A stretch of 64,000 nucleotides of DNA, from contig NZ_JBNAGK010000003.1 of assembly GCF_049803835.1 (NCBI RefSeq), positions 1-64,000 of the forward strand, in the 5' to 3' direction. Below are positions 62,708 through 64,000 of this stretch, in pieces. The notes beneath the pieces are model-generated. The model was given only the letters and a program-made list of their open reading frames with translations. It did not search any database and had not been told where the DNA came from. The first letter of the stretch is position 1. Every line of letters starts with the position of its first letter. The stretch is from Pacificoceanicola sp049803835. GTDB taxonomy: Bacteria; Pseudomonadota; Alphaproteobacteria; Rhodobacterales; Rhodobacteraceae. The position numbers were made by a program, and so were the translations under genes.

Positions 62708-63781
62708 TTACGGTTTCTCATGGCCCGGGGCTGGGCCATGCGAGCCGCGGGCGAGGAAACGCGCCGGGACAAGCTCCCGGCACGCCTCGGGCGGCGCACC
62801 GCGGATCAGGTCGATCAGCAATTCCGCCAGCCGCTCCCCGGCCTTGCGGATGTCCACCGCCCAGGTGGTCAGGTCCGGGGTGATCAGCGCACTTTCCGGA
62901 ATGCCGTCGTAGGAAATCAGCGAGAGGTCCCGCCCGATGGTCAGCCCGCGCGTCCTTGCGGCCTCGTAGGCCCCGAGCGCGGCGCGGTCGACCGAATAGA
63001 CGATCGCCGTCGCCGGATCGGCCAGCGAGACCAGCATATGCGCCGCCGCCTCGCCCGCCGCCGCATTGACCGCCGGTTCCGAGACCAGCGCCGGATCGAA
63101 GCCAAGGCCGGCGGCGTTCAGCCCGGCTTCGTAGCCATCCCGGCGCAATTGCGCATAGGTGTAGCCTGTGCCGCCCGGCACGAAGCCGATTCGGCGGTGC
63201 CCGAGCCCGGCGAGGGTCTTCACCGCCTCGCACATGGCGTCTTCGCTGGTGATGTCGTAGCAGGCGCAGCCGGTCATGTCGGCGGTGCGGCCGTAGAGCA
63301 CGAAGGGAATGCCCTGCTCCCGCAGATAGTCGATTCGGGTGTCCGACAGGCGCGTGCGCGGCAGCACGAAGCCATCCGCCTTGCGCTCGTCCGCAAGCTT
63401 GCCCATCAGCCGCAGCGTATCCTGATCGTTCGCCGCCGTGGCGACGGTCAGGGTCCAGTCCTGCCGCGAGGCGGCCTCGGACAGCCCGGCAAGGAACTTG
63501 TCCACGAAGGGGCGATGTGCGTCATGCTCCGTCACCTCCAGCACCAGCCCGATGGAGCGCGTGCGCCCGGTGCGGATCGCCTGCGCGTGGCTGAGCGGGC
63601 GGTATCCGAGGGTTTCCGCAGCCTTGCGGACGCGGGTGCGCGTGCTTTCGGAAATGTCCGGATAATTGTTCAGGGCTCGGCTGACGGTACCCTTGGTCAG
63701 GTCGAGATGACTGGCCAGATCGGCAATCGTCACCCGCTTTGCGCGGCTTGCTGTCCGTGAACTGGTCCCGTCCCGATGCAT
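62708..63781 (-). CDS. LacI-family transcriptional regulator
   Basis: A 357-residue repressor: HTH and hinge at residues about 16-70 (VTIADLASHLDLTKGTVSRA, ISESTRTRVRKAAETLGYRP) and a periplasmic-binding-protein-like effector domain (SIGLVLEVTEHDAHRPFVDK, LGHRRIGFVPGG, LSLISYDGIPES). It heads the sugar cluster and its own upstream region contains two full and one partial CCGAAACCGGTTTCGG sites, so autoregulation and control of the following transporter genes are likely. The inducer is presumably the imported glycoside or its product. Confidence 0.93.
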   Translation of the reverse strand: MHRDGTSSRTASRAKRVTIADLASHLDLTKGTVSRALNNYPDISESTRTRVRKAAETLGYRPLSHAQAIRTGRTRSIGLVLEVTEHDAHRPFVDKFLAGLSEAASRQDWTLTVATAANDQDTLRLMGKLADERKADGFVLPRTRLSDTRIDYLREQGIPFVLYGRTADMTGCACYDITSEDAMCEAVKTLAGLGHRRIGFVPGGTGYTYAQLRRDGYEAGLNAAGLGFDPALVSEPAVNAAAGEAAAHMLVSLADPATAIVYSVDRAALGAYEAARTRGLTIGRDLSLISYDGIPESALITPDLTTWAVDIRKAGERLAELLIDLIRGAPPEACRELVPARFLARGSHGPAPGHEKP

Positions 63782-63814
63782 CGTCGATTCGTCCTCCCAC
63801 GACTAGGGGAGCGT

Positions 63815-63864
63815 CCGAAACCGGTTTCGGCAAGCTTCGAAATCGGTTTCGGAACAGGTTTCGG
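63815..63864. promoter_or_regulatory. LacI-type operators, two full sites and a third overlapping one
   Basis: CCGAAACCGGTTTCGG at 63815-63830 is a perfect 16-bp palindrome of the LacI-family type. TCGAAATCGGTTTCGG at 63837-63852 matches 14 of 16 bases with its centre 22 bp away (two turns), and TCGGAACAGGTTTCGG at 63849-63864 matches 13 of 16. They lie 34-83 bases before the regulator start. Confidence 0.8.
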
Positions 63865-63954
63865 TGCTGCGCATGCGAAAGGAAGCCTGTCACGGGCATA
63901 CAATTGCGCCGGGTTTGCCAAGCTTTGTTCCGGGTTGGACGGGCTGTGCAGATG

Positions 63955-63990
63955 CAGAAAAAACGCGTGCCCGAATTTTGGGCACTCCCG
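63955..63990 (-). terminator. Intrinsic terminator for a minus-strand gene beyond the window
   Basis: On the minus strand GTGCCC-AAAATTC-GGGCAC is followed by GCG and a run of six T (complement of 63958-63963). A gene to the right, transcribed leftwards, probably ends just outside the window. Confidence 0.55.
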
Positions 63991-64000
63991 CGTTTCGGGA

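Overview
The window is high-GC DNA with tightly packed, often overlapping genes (many ATGA and TGATG junctions). It reads as a chromosomal or chromid segment of an alphaproteobacterium of the Rhodobacteraceae (Roseobacter-type) group. The support is the gene content: a HWE-type histidine kinase, NasS/NasT-controlled nitrate assimilation, many ABC/TRAP uptake systems each with its own regulator, and Rhodobacterales-like intergenic tracts near 38,825 and 59,780. The taxonomic call is inference. No rRNA, tRNA or CRISPR array was seen.

Layout. 1-1,745: an intact IS256-family element abutting the decayed 5' end of a second IS256-family transposase. 2,337-6,638: a large CheB-CheR-PAS-HWE kinase and its single-domain receiver. 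6,819-9,416: nitroreductase, family-2 glycosyltransferase, RmlC-like cupin. 9,420-13,237: divergent LysR regulator and cytochrome P450, an orphan TRAP binding protein and a DUF3237 protein. 13,352-15,643: Orn/Lys/Arg decarboxylase. 15,800-23,540 (minus): one long operon for a peptide/opine-type ABC importer, a 2-hydroxyacid dehydrogenase, a TerC-like DUF475 membrane protein and a GntR regulator, with a divergent LysR gene at 23,736. 25,797-32,406: a two-armed catabolic cluster (sialidase-like protein, PdxA, DapA-family aldolase and Fe-alcohol dehydrogenase on plus; SDR, DUF1537 kinase and GntR on minus). 32,407-33,816: a scar zone with an IS481-family remnant and a truncated membrane protein. 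33,976-37,125: flavin amine oxidase, Glyoxalase_8-like protein, MATE exporter.

37,633-41,215 encodes the gentisate branch of aromatic catabolism in order: 3-hydroxybenzoate 6-hydroxylase, fumarylpyruvate hydrolase, gentisate 1,2-dioxygenase and a maleylpyruvate-isomerase-like protein. 41,340-56,218 is a complete nitrate assimilation island: the nasT/nasS sensor-antiterminator pair, a leader with an intrinsic terminator, the nrtABC transporter, a tandem-GAF protein, nitrite reductase large and small subunits, nitrate reductase, a TrpD2-like protein and the SUMT that supplies siroheme precursor. 56,228-63,781 (minus) is a LacI-controlled carbohydrate ABC importer carrying its own cytoplasmic GH63-like hydrolase, which suggests uptake and hydrolysis of a glucosyl- or mannosyl-glycerate/glycerol type solute.

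The most unusual points are: all four exported binding-protein genes are followed directly by strong GC hairpins, culminating in an eight-hairpin, repeat-bearing spacer between nrtA and nrtB; a DUF11-like domain inserted in the periplasmic loop of a MalF-type permease; the sialidase-like/PdxA/DapA/DUF1537 cluster, whose combined pathway I do not recognise; and a MDMPI-like isomerase in an organism group that does not make mycothiol.
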